A DNA stretch of 44,465 bases from a bacterium. GTDB taxonomy: Bacteria > Patescibacteriota > Minisyncoccia > Minisyncoccales > JANBVM01. A program made the translations under genes and the position numbers. The notes below the pieces were generated by a model. The model had not been told where the DNA came from. It saw only the letters and a list, made by a program, of their open reading frames with translations, and did not search any database. The stretch covers positions 1 to 44,465 of the forward strand of contig JAUUXB010000005.1 in assembly GCA_030588745.1 (NCBI GenBank). Reading direction: 5' to 3'. Position 1 is the stretch's first letter. Each line of letters starts with the position of its first letter. Below, piece by piece: positions 1 to 9,867 of the stretch.

Positions 1-2805
1 GAAAGAACAGTGAAATTTGAGATTACTCAATACACTGATGTTGTAGCCTATGGGGCTAATTCGGGTGGAGCAACTACTATTACTCAAAGTGTTGGTACTG
101 CTTACGCAAAGCAGACCGGAGCACTAATGACCATTGGTCAGGGTGCTCTGACAATTGCTTTGGATGCCGCTGAAAATCCATCATCTCAGAATTATGTTAA
201 AGGAACTTCAAACAGACCTATTACTGCTATAAAGTTTTCTACAGGTTCAAGAGAGGGAGTAAGGATAACAAAGATCAGACTTACCTTAACTGGAAACGTC
301 ACTGATATTTCCAATATCACTCTTTGGGACGGTACTACTCAGATTGCAGGTCCTGCCAGCGCCATTAGTTCTTACGTTACTTTTGGAGCTAATACTGTTG
401 GTTGGGATGTAAGTGGTTTGTTTGACATAGAGGCCTCACAGAATAAAACGCTAGTAGTTAAGGCTGATATTCCGAGCGGAGCTACAGCTACCAATGAAAT
501 AAAATTGAGTATTGCTGCAGCTTCAGATGTTTGGGCTGATGGTTTAGACTCACAGTATGACTTACCTTCAGCAAGTATTACTGGTACAGCTACTGGAAAT
601 CTCCATACTATCACAGATAGCGGTAGCTTAGCAGTTTCTTTATCTGCTGATACTCCTGCTGCTCAAACCATTGTGAAAGGTGCTGTTAACAAAGTGCTTG
701 CCAAGATTAACTTGACTGCTGGTTCTGGAGAAGACATTCTTATTTCCTCTATTACAGTTAGATGTTATGTAGGCACTGGTACTGGAACTCCATGTACTAA
801 TGGTACTACTACTAATGTTAAATTGCTGAAATCAAATGGAAGCCAATATGGTTCAACAGTTAGCACTCCAACAGCTTCTGCTTCCTTTACTGGAAACTTA
901 ACTGTGGCTGCTGCTCAAACTGAAACCTTAAGTGTTGTAGCTGATATTCCTACAGGAAGTGGAGCTGCTTCTGTTCACTTTGATATACCGGATATAGCAG
1001 GTGCGCTTGTTGAAGATGAGCTTGCCTCAACAGGTATCTCTTCAGCAGCTGACATTGTAGAGACGGGTTCTGCTACTGGTAAGTTAATAACCCTTGGTGC
1101 AGGAACAGTAACTGTTACTGCTGCTGCTACTCCTGGTGATCAGACTATGATTGCTGGAGCTAGTCAGGCTTCCTTTGTTGATTTGGTATTCTCAGTTGGA
1201 ACAGCAGAAGATGTTAAGATAACCAGAATAAAGCTAAACTCTGTTACCAATAATAGAGGAACAACAACTGATGTGGCTCATATTGCTCTTTATGATGGAG
1301 CTACAAGATTGACCGCTAAAAAGAGTTTGACAGCATCAACAACTGAAAATCACTATGTTGTGTTTTCAGCTTCTGACTTCCTAAACCTTTCAGGAATTAC
1401 AATCACCAAAGGACAGCAAAAGAGAATTACAGTTAAAGCTGATGTTCCTTCTACTGCTTCCAGTACTAATACTATTGGTTTTGGTATTGCTCATGCTGGT
1501 AGTGTTACCTTTGTTGGTCTTTCTTCCAACACAACTCCAGACGCAACTGTTACAGGAGCAACAACCGACTTAACTGGAGCCAACTATGACGCTGGAGCTT
1601 TAGGTGATAGTGCCCTTAATCTAGTTACTTTAGCTGAAAAGGGTACTTTGACTATAAGCACTACTGCTGATACTCCTATTGCCGCAATTCAGTCTGTAAG
1701 TAAATCCCCAACTGTAGTTACTGGAGTCGCCTTCCACAAATCCCAGTTTGCAGCTACCTATGAAGACATTGATATAAAATCAATCAGTGTCACAAGATCA
1801 GGTGGTGCTGATGCTGACTTTGCGTATATTACGCTTTGGGACGGAAGCACTCAATTAGGTTCAGCCCAGAGTTTGAGTAATGGTTCAAGTACTTTCAACT
1901 TTGCAACAGAAGATTACTGGAGAATTCCAGCTGGTGGAGCTAAGTACTTAACCATAAAAGCTGACCTTAATGGAATTAAAAGTCCTGGCGTTTCTGGTGC
2001 ATCAACAGGTGATGCTCCGAAACTTGGTGTTGATACTGTAGAGTCTGAAGGTGTAGCCTCTGGCGTAGCACCAAATGGTGATGGAGAACAGGATAAACTT
2101 GGTAACATCCAGTATTTGAGACAGTCACAACCAACTATTGCTTTGGCTAGTCCAACTTCTGGAACCTATGGTGCTGGAACTCAAGAACTTATCAGATGGA
2201 CTGTATCAGCTTCTCCTACTGGTGATATTGGTTGGGAAAAGGTTGTGTTTGACATCTCGGGTTCAGTGATTATTACCTCTGGAGGTGCTTCTTATACCAT
2301 TGGTTGTGTAACCGGTAATAGTACTTGTACTGCAGAGACAGATGGTGTTTACATGTCCAGCAGTACTGATCCTGTAGCTACTCAATTAATAGCTACAACC
2401 TCAATGCAGGTCTGGGATGTTGATAGCAATACTCAGGTTATTGCTACTACAACTGCTACTGCTTGGACAGTTGACCAAAGCACTTCTGCTGGAACAGCTA
2501 GGGTTAGCTTTGTAGCTTCTGCTGAACAACAGGTTTCTATTGGAACCACCAAGACATATAAGTTGATTGGTACTGTTCTGCAGGGCTCAGGTCAGATTGG
2601 TAGTTCAATGTTAACCAAGATTGCATCCAGGTCTAGTACTGCTCTTACTGATGTATACGCGACTGTTGCCGGTACCGCTGGTGTTACCTTTGTCTGGACA
2701 GATAGGTCCGGAGCTGGTGGTGTTCACTCTGCAGGCAGTGCTGACTGGACTCACGACTTCAAAGTTTCTGGTATATCAACCCCTACAAAGACTCTTAGTA
2801 AGTAA
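1..2805 (+). CDS. Large Thr/Ser/Ala-rich surface (S-layer-like) protein with tandem Ig-like repeats; probably 5'-truncated by the window edge
   Basis: Open frame from base 1 (E-R-T-V-K-F-E) with no upstream stop; repeated units with 'ITLWDGTTQ', 'KADIPSG', 'TADTPAAQTIVKG'-type motifs; stop TAA at 2803-2805. Confidence 0.75.
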   Translation, partial: ERTVKFEITQYTDVVAYGANSGGATTITQSVGTAYAKQTGALMTIGQGALTIALDAAENPSSQNYVKGTSNRPITAIKFSTGSREGVRITKIRLTLTGNVTDISNITLWDGTTQIAGPASAISSYVTFGANTVGWDVSGLFDIEASQNKTLVVKADIPSGATATNEIKLSIAAASDVWADGLDSQYDLPSASITGTATGNLHTITDSGSLAVSLSADTPAAQTIVKGAVNKVLAKINLTAGSGEDILISSITVRCYVGTGTGTPCTNGTTTNVKLLKSNGSQYGSTVSTPTASASFTGNLTVAAAQTETLSVVADIPTGSGAASVHFDIPDIAGALVEDELASTGISSAADIVETGSATGKLITLGAGTVTVTAAATPGDQTMIAGASQASFVDLVFSVGTAEDVKITRIKLNSVTNNRGTTTDVAHIALYDGATRLTAKKSLTASTTENHYVVFSASDFLNLSGITITKGQQKRITVKADVPSTASSTNTIGFGIAHAGSVTFVGLSSNTTPDATVTGATTDLTGANYDAGALGDSALNLVTLAEKGTLTISTTADTPIAAIQSVSKSPTVVTGVAFHKSQFAATYEDIDIKSISVTRSGGADADFAYITLWDGSTQLGSAQSLSNGSSTFNFATEDYWRIPAGGAKYLTIKADLNGIKSPGVSGASTGDAPKLGVDTVESEGVASGVAPNGDGEQDKLGNIQYLRQSQPTIALASPTSGTYGAGTQELIRWTVSASPTGDIGWEKVVFDISGSVIITSGGASYTIGCVTGNSTCTAETDGVYMSSSTDPVATQLIATTSMQVWDVDSNTQVIATTTATAWTVDQSTSAGTARVSFVASAEQQVSIGTTKTYKLIGTVLQGSGQIGSSMLTKIASRSSTALTDVYATVAGTAGVTFVWTDRSGAGGVHSAGSADWTHDFKVSGISTPTKTLSK
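145..2110 (+). repeat. About four degenerate tandem protein repeats of roughly 150-180 aa
   Basis: Recurring pattern: 'L(T/A)(I/V)...A.(T/N)P..Q.....KG', then 'DI.I.SI.(V/L)', then '(I/V)TLWDG..Q', then 'K.L.VKADIP'; boundaries approximate. Confidence 0.6.
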
Positions 2806-2840
2806 AGATTGAACTGAAAATGCCTTTTCCTTGTAAAGGC

Positions 2841-2879
2841 AACCGAAAAAACCGCTCCATATGGGGCGGTTTTCGGTTT
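2841..2879 (+). terminator. Intrinsic terminator-like hairpin after the surface protein gene
   Basis: AACCGAAAAAACCGCTCCATATGGGGCGGTTTTCGGTT: AACCGC/GCGGTT core with outer AACCG/CGGTT; could act in both directions between convergent genes. Confidence 0.8.
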
Positions 2880-2901
2880 AGTATACAATTATCTGATCTT
2901 G

Positions 2902-4080
2902 TTAAAACAGTTTTTCTGTTTGCTTAACCATGTTAAATAAAGAAAATCTTTTTAGTTTTTCTCTTGCTTGTTTTTTAAACTGTTGGGCTAATTCAGGATT
3001 TTTAATTAGCTTAGCTATGCTCCCCGCTAATTCTTCAGCGTTTTTAGGTTTAATTAAAATTCCCTGCTTATTGTTTTCAATTATTTCTTCTAGAGCTCCT
3101 GCTTTAGTAGCTATAATAGGGATTTCAGCTGCCATTGCTTCTAAAATAATCCAAGGAAAGCCTTCTTTTAAAGAAGGAAGAACAAAAACATTAAAAGCTT
3201 TTAAATATCTATATGCATCAGGAATCCTGCCTATAAGAAAAACCTTGTTTTTAAGACCATGTTTTTCAATCAGTTTTTCTAATTCTGGTCTTTGTTTGCC
3301 ATCTCCAATAACAATACATTTTACATCCAGAAGCTTGTATTCAGCTTCTAGTGAACTTATTGCTTTAATTAAGTAATTTATACCCTTTGTCCTGTAAAAA
3401 TTGGCCACAGTTCCAATTATGTATTTAGCATCTTGTATTTTGTATTTAGGAATTTTATTGAACAAGAATGCTTTTGCCTCTTGTTTTAGCAAGAATTCTA
3501 GTTTTTCAGGATTAATGCCATTATGAATCTTAACTATTTTTTCTGGTGAACAGATTTTGTTTTTTATTGCAGCTTGGTAATCATATTCAGAATTAACAAT
3601 AACTCTGTCTTTAAATGGAACAGTTAATTTCTCAGCCCACAAAATAAGCTTGTTTAAAAGCCAGTTTCTCGGATCATTAAATGCCCAGCCACCAATCCTA
3701 TAAACAATCTTGAACTCTGAATCGTGAATCTTGAATAATTTATACATTGAAGCAGCAGTAGAGCCTAATATGCCGGCAGTGGTTGAACATAAAAAAAGGA
3801 TATTTGGCCCTTTCTTTTTTAATAAACCAAGTATTTCTGATATTGAGAAAATTGCTTCTAGGGGATTTGGATTTCTTTTTAAGTGTTTTAAGTGAATCGT
3901 TTCAATATTCAATCCCTGAAGCTTATTAAATAAACCTTTGTCTCCCTGGCCAGCAGCTACTAAAATATCATATTTTTCCTTGTTTAAATGAGAAACCAGC
4001 TCAAAAATATATCTTTGAGCTCCTCCAAATTCTGATTGGGTGACAATAAAAAGAATTTTAGTTTTATTGATAGTTTGCAT
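2902..4080 (-). CDS. GT4-family glycosyltransferase
   Basis: N-terminal 'FIVTQSEFGGAQRYIFELV', C-terminal 'VFVLPSLKEGFPWIILEAMAAEIPIIATKAGALEEII' typical of GT4. Confidence 0.9.
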   Translation of the reverse strand: MQTINKTKILFIVTQSEFGGAQRYIFELVSHLNKEKYDILVAAGQGDKGLFNKLQGLNIETIHLKHLKRNPNPLEAIFSISEILGLLKKKGPNILFLCSTTAGILGSTAASMYKLFKIHDSEFKIVYRIGGWAFNDPRNWLLNKLILWAEKLTVPFKDRVIVNSEYDYQAAIKNKICSPEKIVKIHNGINPEKLEFLLKQEAKAFLFNKIPKYKIQDAKYIIGTVANFYRTKGINYLIKAISSLEAEYKLLDVKCIVIGDGKQRPELEKLIEKHGLKNKVFLIGRIPDAYRYLKAFNVFVLPSLKEGFPWIILEAMAAEIPIIATKAGALEEIIENNKQGILIKPKNAEELAGSIAKLIKNPELAQQFKKQAREKLKRFSLFNMVKQTEKLF

Positions 4081-4213
4081 TTTTAAATACTAATTTGCTG
4101 ATGTACTGATAAATAACATTTGTTTTTAGTGTAATAAATCAGGCTTTTTAACGTCCTATTTATATGAGGCGCTCATAAGCTTTTTTATTGGTTTTAAAGT
4201 CAATTTTAGAGAA

Positions 4214-4241
4214 TTGACTTTTAACTTGCTTTCTCTATAAT
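4214..4241 (+). promoter_or_regulatory. Sigma70-like promoter of the glycan operon
   Basis: TTGACT (4214-4219), 16 bp, TATAAT (4236-4241), about 45 nt upstream of the first + strand gene. Confidence 0.7.
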
Positions 4242-4286
4242 AGATTATTAAATTTAAATAATCAATCTCATTTATATATATAAAAT

Positions 4287-5114
4287 ATGTTTAAAAAACC
4301 AGGAATTATGGGCGTTGGCATGGTTGGCAGCGCTTTAAGGCGCTATTTTGAAAAGAATAAAAACATAAAGCCTTTTTTATATGATCCAGGCAAAAACCTG
4401 GGCTCTATTGAGGAAATCAATAAAGCTGATATTATTTTTATCTGTGTTCCTACACCATTTAATAAAGAAAAGAGCTATTTTGATTTATCCTATATTGAAG
4501 ATGCCCTTTCAAAAGTTGAGGGTAAAAAAGTTATTGTAATTAAATCTACGGTTCTACCTGGTACCACTGAATCTTTACAAAAAAAATATCCTCAGCACAA
4601 GATATTATTTAACCCAGAATTTTTAACAGAAGTTACAGCTGACCAAGATATGTCTTATCCAGACAGGCAAATTATTGGTTATACAAAAAAATCATTTAAT
4701 ATTGCTAAAGATATTATGAATCTTTTGCCCTTAGCTCCATTTGAAAGAATTTTGCCGGTTACTGAAGCTGAGACAGTGAAATATTTTGGCAATACCTGGT
4801 TTTCAACAAAAGTAGTTTTTGCAAACCAGATTTTTGATTTGTGTCAAAAATTAGGGGTTGATTATGACAAGGTTATGGAATCTGCGGCTGCTGATAAAAG
4901 AATTGACAGAACTCATTTAACAATTTGGCATAAAGGCAAAAGGGGATATGCGGGAGCTTGTTTACCAAAAGACATAAAAGCTTTTATTAAGTTTGCTGAG
5001 AAAAAAGGAATTGATTTAAAGCTTCACAAAGTGGTTGATGATATTAATGAAAAGCTTTTGAAAGAACAAGGTATTGATGATCCAGAAAAATACAGCAAAC
5101 GAGATCCATTTTAA
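4287..5114 (+). CDS. UDP-glucose/GDP-mannose 6-dehydrogenase-like protein lacking the C-terminal UDP-binding domain
   Basis: 'GVGMVGSALR' Rossmann start, 'FICVPTPF', 'STVLPGTTE', 'FNPEFLTE', 'GYAGACLPKDIKAF' catalytic Cys motif; only 275 aa. Confidence 0.8.
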   Translation: MFKKPGIMGVGMVGSALRRYFEKNKNIKPFLYDPGKNLGSIEEINKADIIFICVPTPFNKEKSYFDLSYIEDALSKVEGKKVIVIKSTVLPGTTESLQKKYPQHKILFNPEFLTEVTADQDMSYPDRQIIGYTKKSFNIAKDIMNLLPLAPFERILPVTEAETVKYFGNTWFSTKVVFANQIFDLCQKLGVDYDKVMESAAADKRIDRTHLTIWHKGKRGYAGACLPKDIKAFIKFAEKKGIDLKLHKVVDDINEKLLKEQGIDDPEKYSKRDPF

Positions 5115-5142
5115 AGGAATTATATAATATCAATTTTTAAAT

Positions 5143-6045
5143 ATGGCAAAAATACTAATCACAGGCGGAGCTGGTTTTATCGGCTCCAATTTAGTAGATG
5201 AATTGATTAAACAAGGTCATCAGGTTTTGGTGATCGACAATTTGATTACTGGTAAAAAAGAGAACATTAATCCAAAAGCTAAATTTTTTGAGGTTGATTT
5301 AAGAGATTTTGAAAAAATAAAGCCATTGTTTGAAAATATTGATTTTGTTTTTCATTTAGCTGCTTTGCCAAGAGTTCCTTTGTCAGTTGCCAAGCCAATA
5401 GAAAGCAATGAAATGAATATCACAGCAACTTTAAATGCATTGGTTGCTGCAAAGGATGCCAGGGTAAAAAGATTTGTTTATAGTTCTTCTTCTTCAGTTT
5501 ATGGAACAGGCACAGAGCTTCCTTTAAAAGAAAGCATGACAGCTTCTCCTATAAGTCCTTATGCATTGCAAAAATATGTAGGCGAACTTTATTGTAAAAT
5601 CTTTTCTTCTGACCTCTATAATTTACCTACAGCTTCCTTAAGATACTTTAATGTTTATGGACCAAGACAGCCAGAAGAGGGAAGTTATGTTCCAGTTATT
5701 GGTCTTTTTTTAACGCAGAAGAAAAAAGGACTACCTTTAACAATTACTGAAGATGGTGAACAAACTCGTGATTTCACGCATGTTTCTGATGTGGTGAATG
5801 CTAATATTTTAGCCATGAAATCAGATAAAGTTGGTAAGGGTGAAGCAATTAATATTGGTGCTGGTAAGAATTGTACTGTTAATAAAATAGCAGAATTAGT
5901 TGGTGGAGAAACTAAACATATTGCTCCAAGGCCTGGTGATGTAAGAGATACTTTAGCAGATATAACTTTAGCCAAAGAATTATTGGGTTGGGAGCCAAAA
6001 ATAAGTCTAGAACAAGGCATAAACCAATTGAAAGATGAACAATAA
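5143..6045 (+). CDS. NAD-dependent epimerase/dehydratase (extended SDR)
   Basis: 'ILITGGAGFIGSNLVDELI', 'YSSSSSVYG', 'SPYALQKYVGE', 'LRYFNVYGPRQ'. Confidence 0.9.
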   Translation: MAKILITGGAGFIGSNLVDELIKQGHQVLVIDNLITGKKENINPKAKFFEVDLRDFEKIKPLFENIDFVFHLAALPRVPLSVAKPIESNEMNITATLNALVAAKDARVKRFVYSSSSSVYGTGTELPLKESMTASPISPYALQKYVGELYCKIFSSDLYNLPTASLRYFNVYGPRQPEEGSYVPVIGLFLTQKKKGLPLTITEDGEQTRDFTHVSDVVNANILAMKSDKVGKGEAINIGAGKNCTVNKIAELVGGETKHIAPRPGDVRDTLADITLAKELLGWEPKISLEQGINQLKDEQ

Positions 6046-7009
6046 TAAAAAAATCTTGATCACAGGTGGAGCTGGTTTTATTGGTTCTCATTTGACTGAA
6101 AAACTTATTGAACAAGGAAATGAGATTTTTATCATTGACAATCTTTCTACTGGAAGACTAGAAAACATTAAACACCTTCAAGACAACAAAAAACTTCATT
6201 TTGTCAAAGGTTCTGTGTTAGATGAAAAATTAATGGCAGAGTTAATAGCTCAAGTAGATGAAATTTATCATCTGGCAGCAGCAGTTGGAGTCAAACATAT
6301 ATTAGAAAAGCCACTGGACTGTCTTTTAGTTAATCTTAATGGAACAGAAATAGTATTAAGACAAGCAGAAAAAAGAAAAGTTAAGGTTTTAATTGCTTCT
6401 TCTTCTGAGGTTTATGGAAAAGGTGATAAAGTTCCTTTTAAAGAACAAGATGACAGAGTATATGGTTCTGTTTACAATAATCGCTGGATTTATGCTTTTT
6501 CAAAGGGGGTAGATGAGTTTTTAGGCTTGGCTTACTACAAAGAAAAAAATGTACCTGTGATTGTTGTCAGATTCTTTAATGTTATTGGACCAAGACAAGT
6601 AGGAAGATATGGCATGGTTGTTCCTAATTTTGTTAAGCAGGCACTTAAAAGTGAACCAATTACTGTTTATGGAAATGGTAATCAAACCAGGAGTTTTGCT
6701 GATGTGGATGATATTATTAGAGCCATTATTAAACTAATGGATACCAAACAAGCAGAAGGTCAGGTTATTAATCTGGGAGCAGACAAAGAAATTAGCATAA
6801 ATAATTTAGCTAAAAAGGTTAAAGAATTAACAAAGAGTTCTTCAAAAATAACTCACATTCCATATAATCAAGCTTATCCTGATGGGTTTGAAGATCTTAG
6901 GCGAAGAGTGCCAGATATTTCAAATGTCAGAAGAATGATTGGCTATGAGCCAAAGTTTAGCTTAGAAGAAACTATTAAAAAAATAATAAAATACCAGCAA
7001 CAAGCTTAA
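6035..7009 (+). CDS. NAD-dependent epimerase/dehydratase (extended SDR), second copy
   Basis: 'ILITGGAGFIGSHLTEKLI', 'IASSSEVYG', 'RFFNVIGPRQVGRYGMVVPNF'; overlaps previous CDS by 11 nt. Confidence 0.9.
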   Translation: MNNNKKILITGGAGFIGSHLTEKLIEQGNEIFIIDNLSTGRLENIKHLQDNKKLHFVKGSVLDEKLMAELIAQVDEIYHLAAAVGVKHILEKPLDCLLVNLNGTEIVLRQAEKRKVKVLIASSSEVYGKGDKVPFKEQDDRVYGSVYNNRWIYAFSKGVDEFLGLAYYKEKNVPVIVVRFFNVIGPRQVGRYGMVVPNFVKQALKSEPITVYGNGNQTRSFADVDDIIRAIIKLMDTKQAEGQVINLGADKEISINNLAKKVKELTKSSSKITHIPYNQAYPDGFEDLRRRVPDISNVRRMIGYEPKFSLEETIKKIIKYQQQA

Positions 7010-7026
7010 AGGTCTTTTATTAGATT

Positions 7027-7782
7027 ATGAAAATTTGTTTTGTTTCAATTGATGTTGAGTCTGACTTAGCTAAACCGCAAAGCTTTGAAGGAGTGGAAAA
7101 TCTAGATAGGATTTTTAATATTTTTAAAAAACATAATCTTTCAGCTACGCTTTTTATCAGTGGAAATGTGCTTGAAAGATGTGAAAACCGGATTAGAGGC
7201 TGGGCAGAAAGCTATGAAATTGCCTCACATAGCTTTTCACACCAGTTTTGGAATAATTTAAACAATGAACAAAGACAAGAAGAGCTGGATAGATTTATTA
7301 ACCTCTACAAACGAATTTTTAACAAGAACCCAAAAGGATTTCGTGCACCCTCTCATATTATTGATAATTCTGGACTCAAGCTTTTAGAAGAAAAAGGTTT
7401 TTCATACGACTCTAGCGTTGTGCCGCATTCTCCTTTTTTAAAAAACTACAGAGGATACAGAGGTAAAGCACCTTTAAGCCCATATTTTCCAAATTATCAG
7501 GATTATATGAAAAAGGGGGAAATGAGAATCTTAGAAATCCCTGTATCAGGAGTTTTAAGCTTTCCTTTAGCAGGCACTTGGATTTCAAAACTACCATTTT
7601 TTGTTTATGAATTATTGTTTAGGATTGAAAACCCTGATTTTTTAAGCTTGAGTCTTCATTCCTGGGATAGTTTGAATGATAAGGTTATTATTAAATTAGA
7701 AAAGTTGATAAAGTTATTAAAAAACAAAGGATATATTTTTTTAGATGGAAAACAAATCCATGAACAATTTTCAAAGAATTGA
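7027..7782 (+). CDS. Polysaccharide deacetylase (NodB-like)
   Basis: 'SIDVESDL', 'ATLFISGNVLE', 'EIASHSFSHQ', 'GFRAPSH'. Confidence 0.85.
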   Translation: MKICFVSIDVESDLAKPQSFEGVENLDRIFNIFKKHNLSATLFISGNVLERCENRIRGWAESYEIASHSFSHQFWNNLNNEQRQEELDRFINLYKRIFNKNPKGFRAPSHIIDNSGLKLLEEKGFSYDSSVVPHSPFLKNYRGYRGKAPLSPYFPNYQDYMKKGEMRILEIPVSGVLSFPLAGTWISKLPFFVYELLFRIENPDFLSLSLHSWDSLNDKVIIKLEKLIKLLKNKGYIFLDGKQIHEQFSKN

Positions 7783-8758
7783 AAACAAGGAAAAATGGCT
7801 TGAGTTGTTGAATAAGGTTTTGTTTAAAACTTTTTTTCATTCTTTGGAATGGGAAGAGTTTTTAGAAAGTCAATTTAAATGGCTAAAGTTTGAGCATTAT
7901 TTATATAAAGATGAAGCTATTTTAAGTTTGGCCAGATATAATTTTTTAGGAAAGGAAAAACTTGTTTCACATCCTTTTTGCGAATACGGAGGGGTTTTAC
8001 CTTTAAAAACTGGTATCAGTGGCAGAGAGTTAAAAATTAAGCTTTTTGAAGAATTTCAACATGAATTAAAAATTAAATTCCACCCTGAAATCCCAAAACA
8101 TTTCAAGGAATTCGGGCTCAAAGAACCAGAAGGCACAAAAGACACTTATTTTATTGAAGGTATAGATAAAAAAAGCGAACAAGAGATTTATTCTTCTTTT
8201 AGGAAAACTCTCAGGCATTCAATAAAAAAAGCTGAAAATGAAAAAATTAAACTTGAGAAATGTAAAAACCAGAATAATTTAAGATTGTTTTACAATCTTT
8301 ATCTTATAACTATTAAAAAGCACAAAACCATAGCTTATCCTTTTTCTTTTTTTAAGTATTTTTTAAATTCCTCAGATACTGAAATAGTTTTGGCAAAATA
8401 TGAAGATAAAATTATAGCTGGCAGCATTTTTCTCTTTTACAATAAATTTGTTCATTATTTTTTAAATGCTTCAGATTATAATTATAGAAATAAAAAACCA
8501 ACGTATTTAATCTTGTGGAATCAAATTAAAAATTGTCTTCAAAAAGAGCATAAAGTTTTTGACTTAGGGGGAACGGGCAGAAATTCTCAATTAGAAATTT
8601 TTAAGAGAGGATGGGGGACAAGGAAATACACAATTTTTGAATTAAAGAATTTTCAAGAAAAGAGAATGAAAACATCAAAATTAAGAAATGTTTTTAGATT
8701 TTTACCTTGTTTCTTGTTTGAAAAAATTAGCCCATATTTTTTAAAGTATAAATTATGA
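7745..8758 (+). CDS. FemAB-like/GNAT-fold aminoacyl- or acyltransferase; start may be the internal ATG at 7760
   Basis: 'FHSLEWEEFLE', 'SFRKTLRHSIKKAE', 'DLGGTGRNSQLEIFKRGWGTR' FemAB-type C-terminus. Confidence 0.75.
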   Translation: MENKSMNNFQRIENKEKWLELLNKVLFKTFFHSLEWEEFLESQFKWLKFEHYLYKDEAILSLARYNFLGKEKLVSHPFCEYGGVLPLKTGISGRELKIKLFEEFQHELKIKFHPEIPKHFKEFGLKEPEGTKDTYFIEGIDKKSEQEIYSSFRKTLRHSIKKAENEKIKLEKCKNQNNLRLFYNLYLITIKKHKTIAYPFSFFKYFLNSSDTEIVLAKYEDKIIAGSIFLFYNKFVHYFLNASDYNYRNKKPTYLILWNQIKNCLQKEHKVFDLGGTGRNSQLEIFKRGWGTRKYTIFELKNFQEKRMKTSKLRNVFRFLPCFLFEKISPYFLKYKL

Positions 8759-9867
8759 TGTTTTTTGTTCACCCTCAAATTAAATTGAATAGCAAAGTTT
8801 TTTCAAGTTTTTTTAAAAAACCAAATCTAAACTACTTGAAGAAAAAGCTTTACTCATATTTTCCTGACAAGCAAATTGTTTTTACTGACATGGGTAGAAC
8901 AGCTTTTAAAATTATTATTGAGAAACTGAATTTAAGAAATTCAAAAATAATTTTTCCAGCATATATTTGCGATATCTTTTATCCGATTTTCAAAACATAC
9001 AACATTAAGCCAATTTTTGTAGATATTGATCTTCAAACTTTTAATGCAAGTCAAGATAAAATTCTAAGTGTTGCTACCCCTGAAGCAAAAGCTGTTTTAA
9101 TTTCACACACATATGGATTGATTAATAACATTGATAAGATTAGAAATTTAACAATTATTGAAGACTGTGCTCATTCGTTTGGTTTTAAAAAGGCTGGAAA
9201 ATTAGGCGCTGTTTCTTTTTTTAGTCTTTACAAACAGTTTCCAAGCTTAAGAGGAGGAATGTTAGTTTGTCCAAAAGATTGGAAAATTAAACTTCCTAAA
9301 ACTAGTTTTAGTTTCAGAGATTTTATTTCATTACTGAACTCATTTCCTCTTTTCGCTTTTATGTTTAAATCGTTTGGATCAAGAACTCCACGCCTCGCTG
9401 AAAATTTCATAAGAGAAGAAAAAACAATAAAACCAGCTGGTATTAATAATGTTTCTTTGAATATTTTTTCCCAGTTTTTAGAGGATTTTGAAAAACAACT
9501 TGAAAAAAGAAAAAAATTAGCCTTGTTGTTTCAAAAAGAATTAGAAAAATTAGGTTTTAGAACTCAAGTATCAGAAAACAATGTTTTTTGTTACGTTTCA
9601 GCTTTAATACCCAAAAGATTAGAAGAGAAAAGAGATACATTTGTTAATAAGTTAAAAAAACAAAGAATTTTTTGCACCAGAATCTGGCATACTCCAATTA
9701 TTATTAATCCAAAAGTTCAAGAAGAATACAATATTAATTTAAATGAATTCCCAAATACTGTTGAAGCATCCAAAAGAATAATTAATTTGCCTTTACAAAA
9801 TTACTATACTGAAAAAGACATTAGAATCATGTCAAAGATAATAGAAAAAACAGTAAAAAAATTATGA
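8755..9867 (+). CDS. DegT/DnrJ/EryC1-like PLP-dependent protein
   Basis: 'PAYICDIFYPIFKTYNIKPIFVDID', 'IIEDCAHSFG', 'GAVSFFSLYKQFPSLRGGMLV'. Confidence 0.75.
   Translation: MMFFVHPQIKLNSKVFSSFFKKPNLNYLKKKLYSYFPDKQIVFTDMGRTAFKIIIEKLNLRNSKIIFPAYICDIFYPIFKTYNIKPIFVDIDLQTFNASQDKILSVATPEAKAVLISHTYGLINNIDKIRNLTIIEDCAHSFGFKKAGKLGAVSFFSLYKQFPSLRGGMLVCPKDWKIKLPKTSFSFRDFISLLNSFPLFAFMFKSFGSRTPRLAENFIREEKTIKPAGINNVSLNIFSQFLEDFEKQLEKRKKLALLFQKELEKLGFRTQVSENNVFCYVSALIPKRLEEKRDTFVNKLKKQRIFCTRIWHTPIIINPKVQEEYNINLNEFPNTVEASKRIINLPLQNYYTEKDIRIMSKIIEKTVKKL

Noticed and set aside
2930-3376. Plus-strand 148-aa ORF antisense to the GT4 gene
   Set aside because: The minus strand encodes a clear GT4 protein with family motifs; the plus ORF has no recognisable features.
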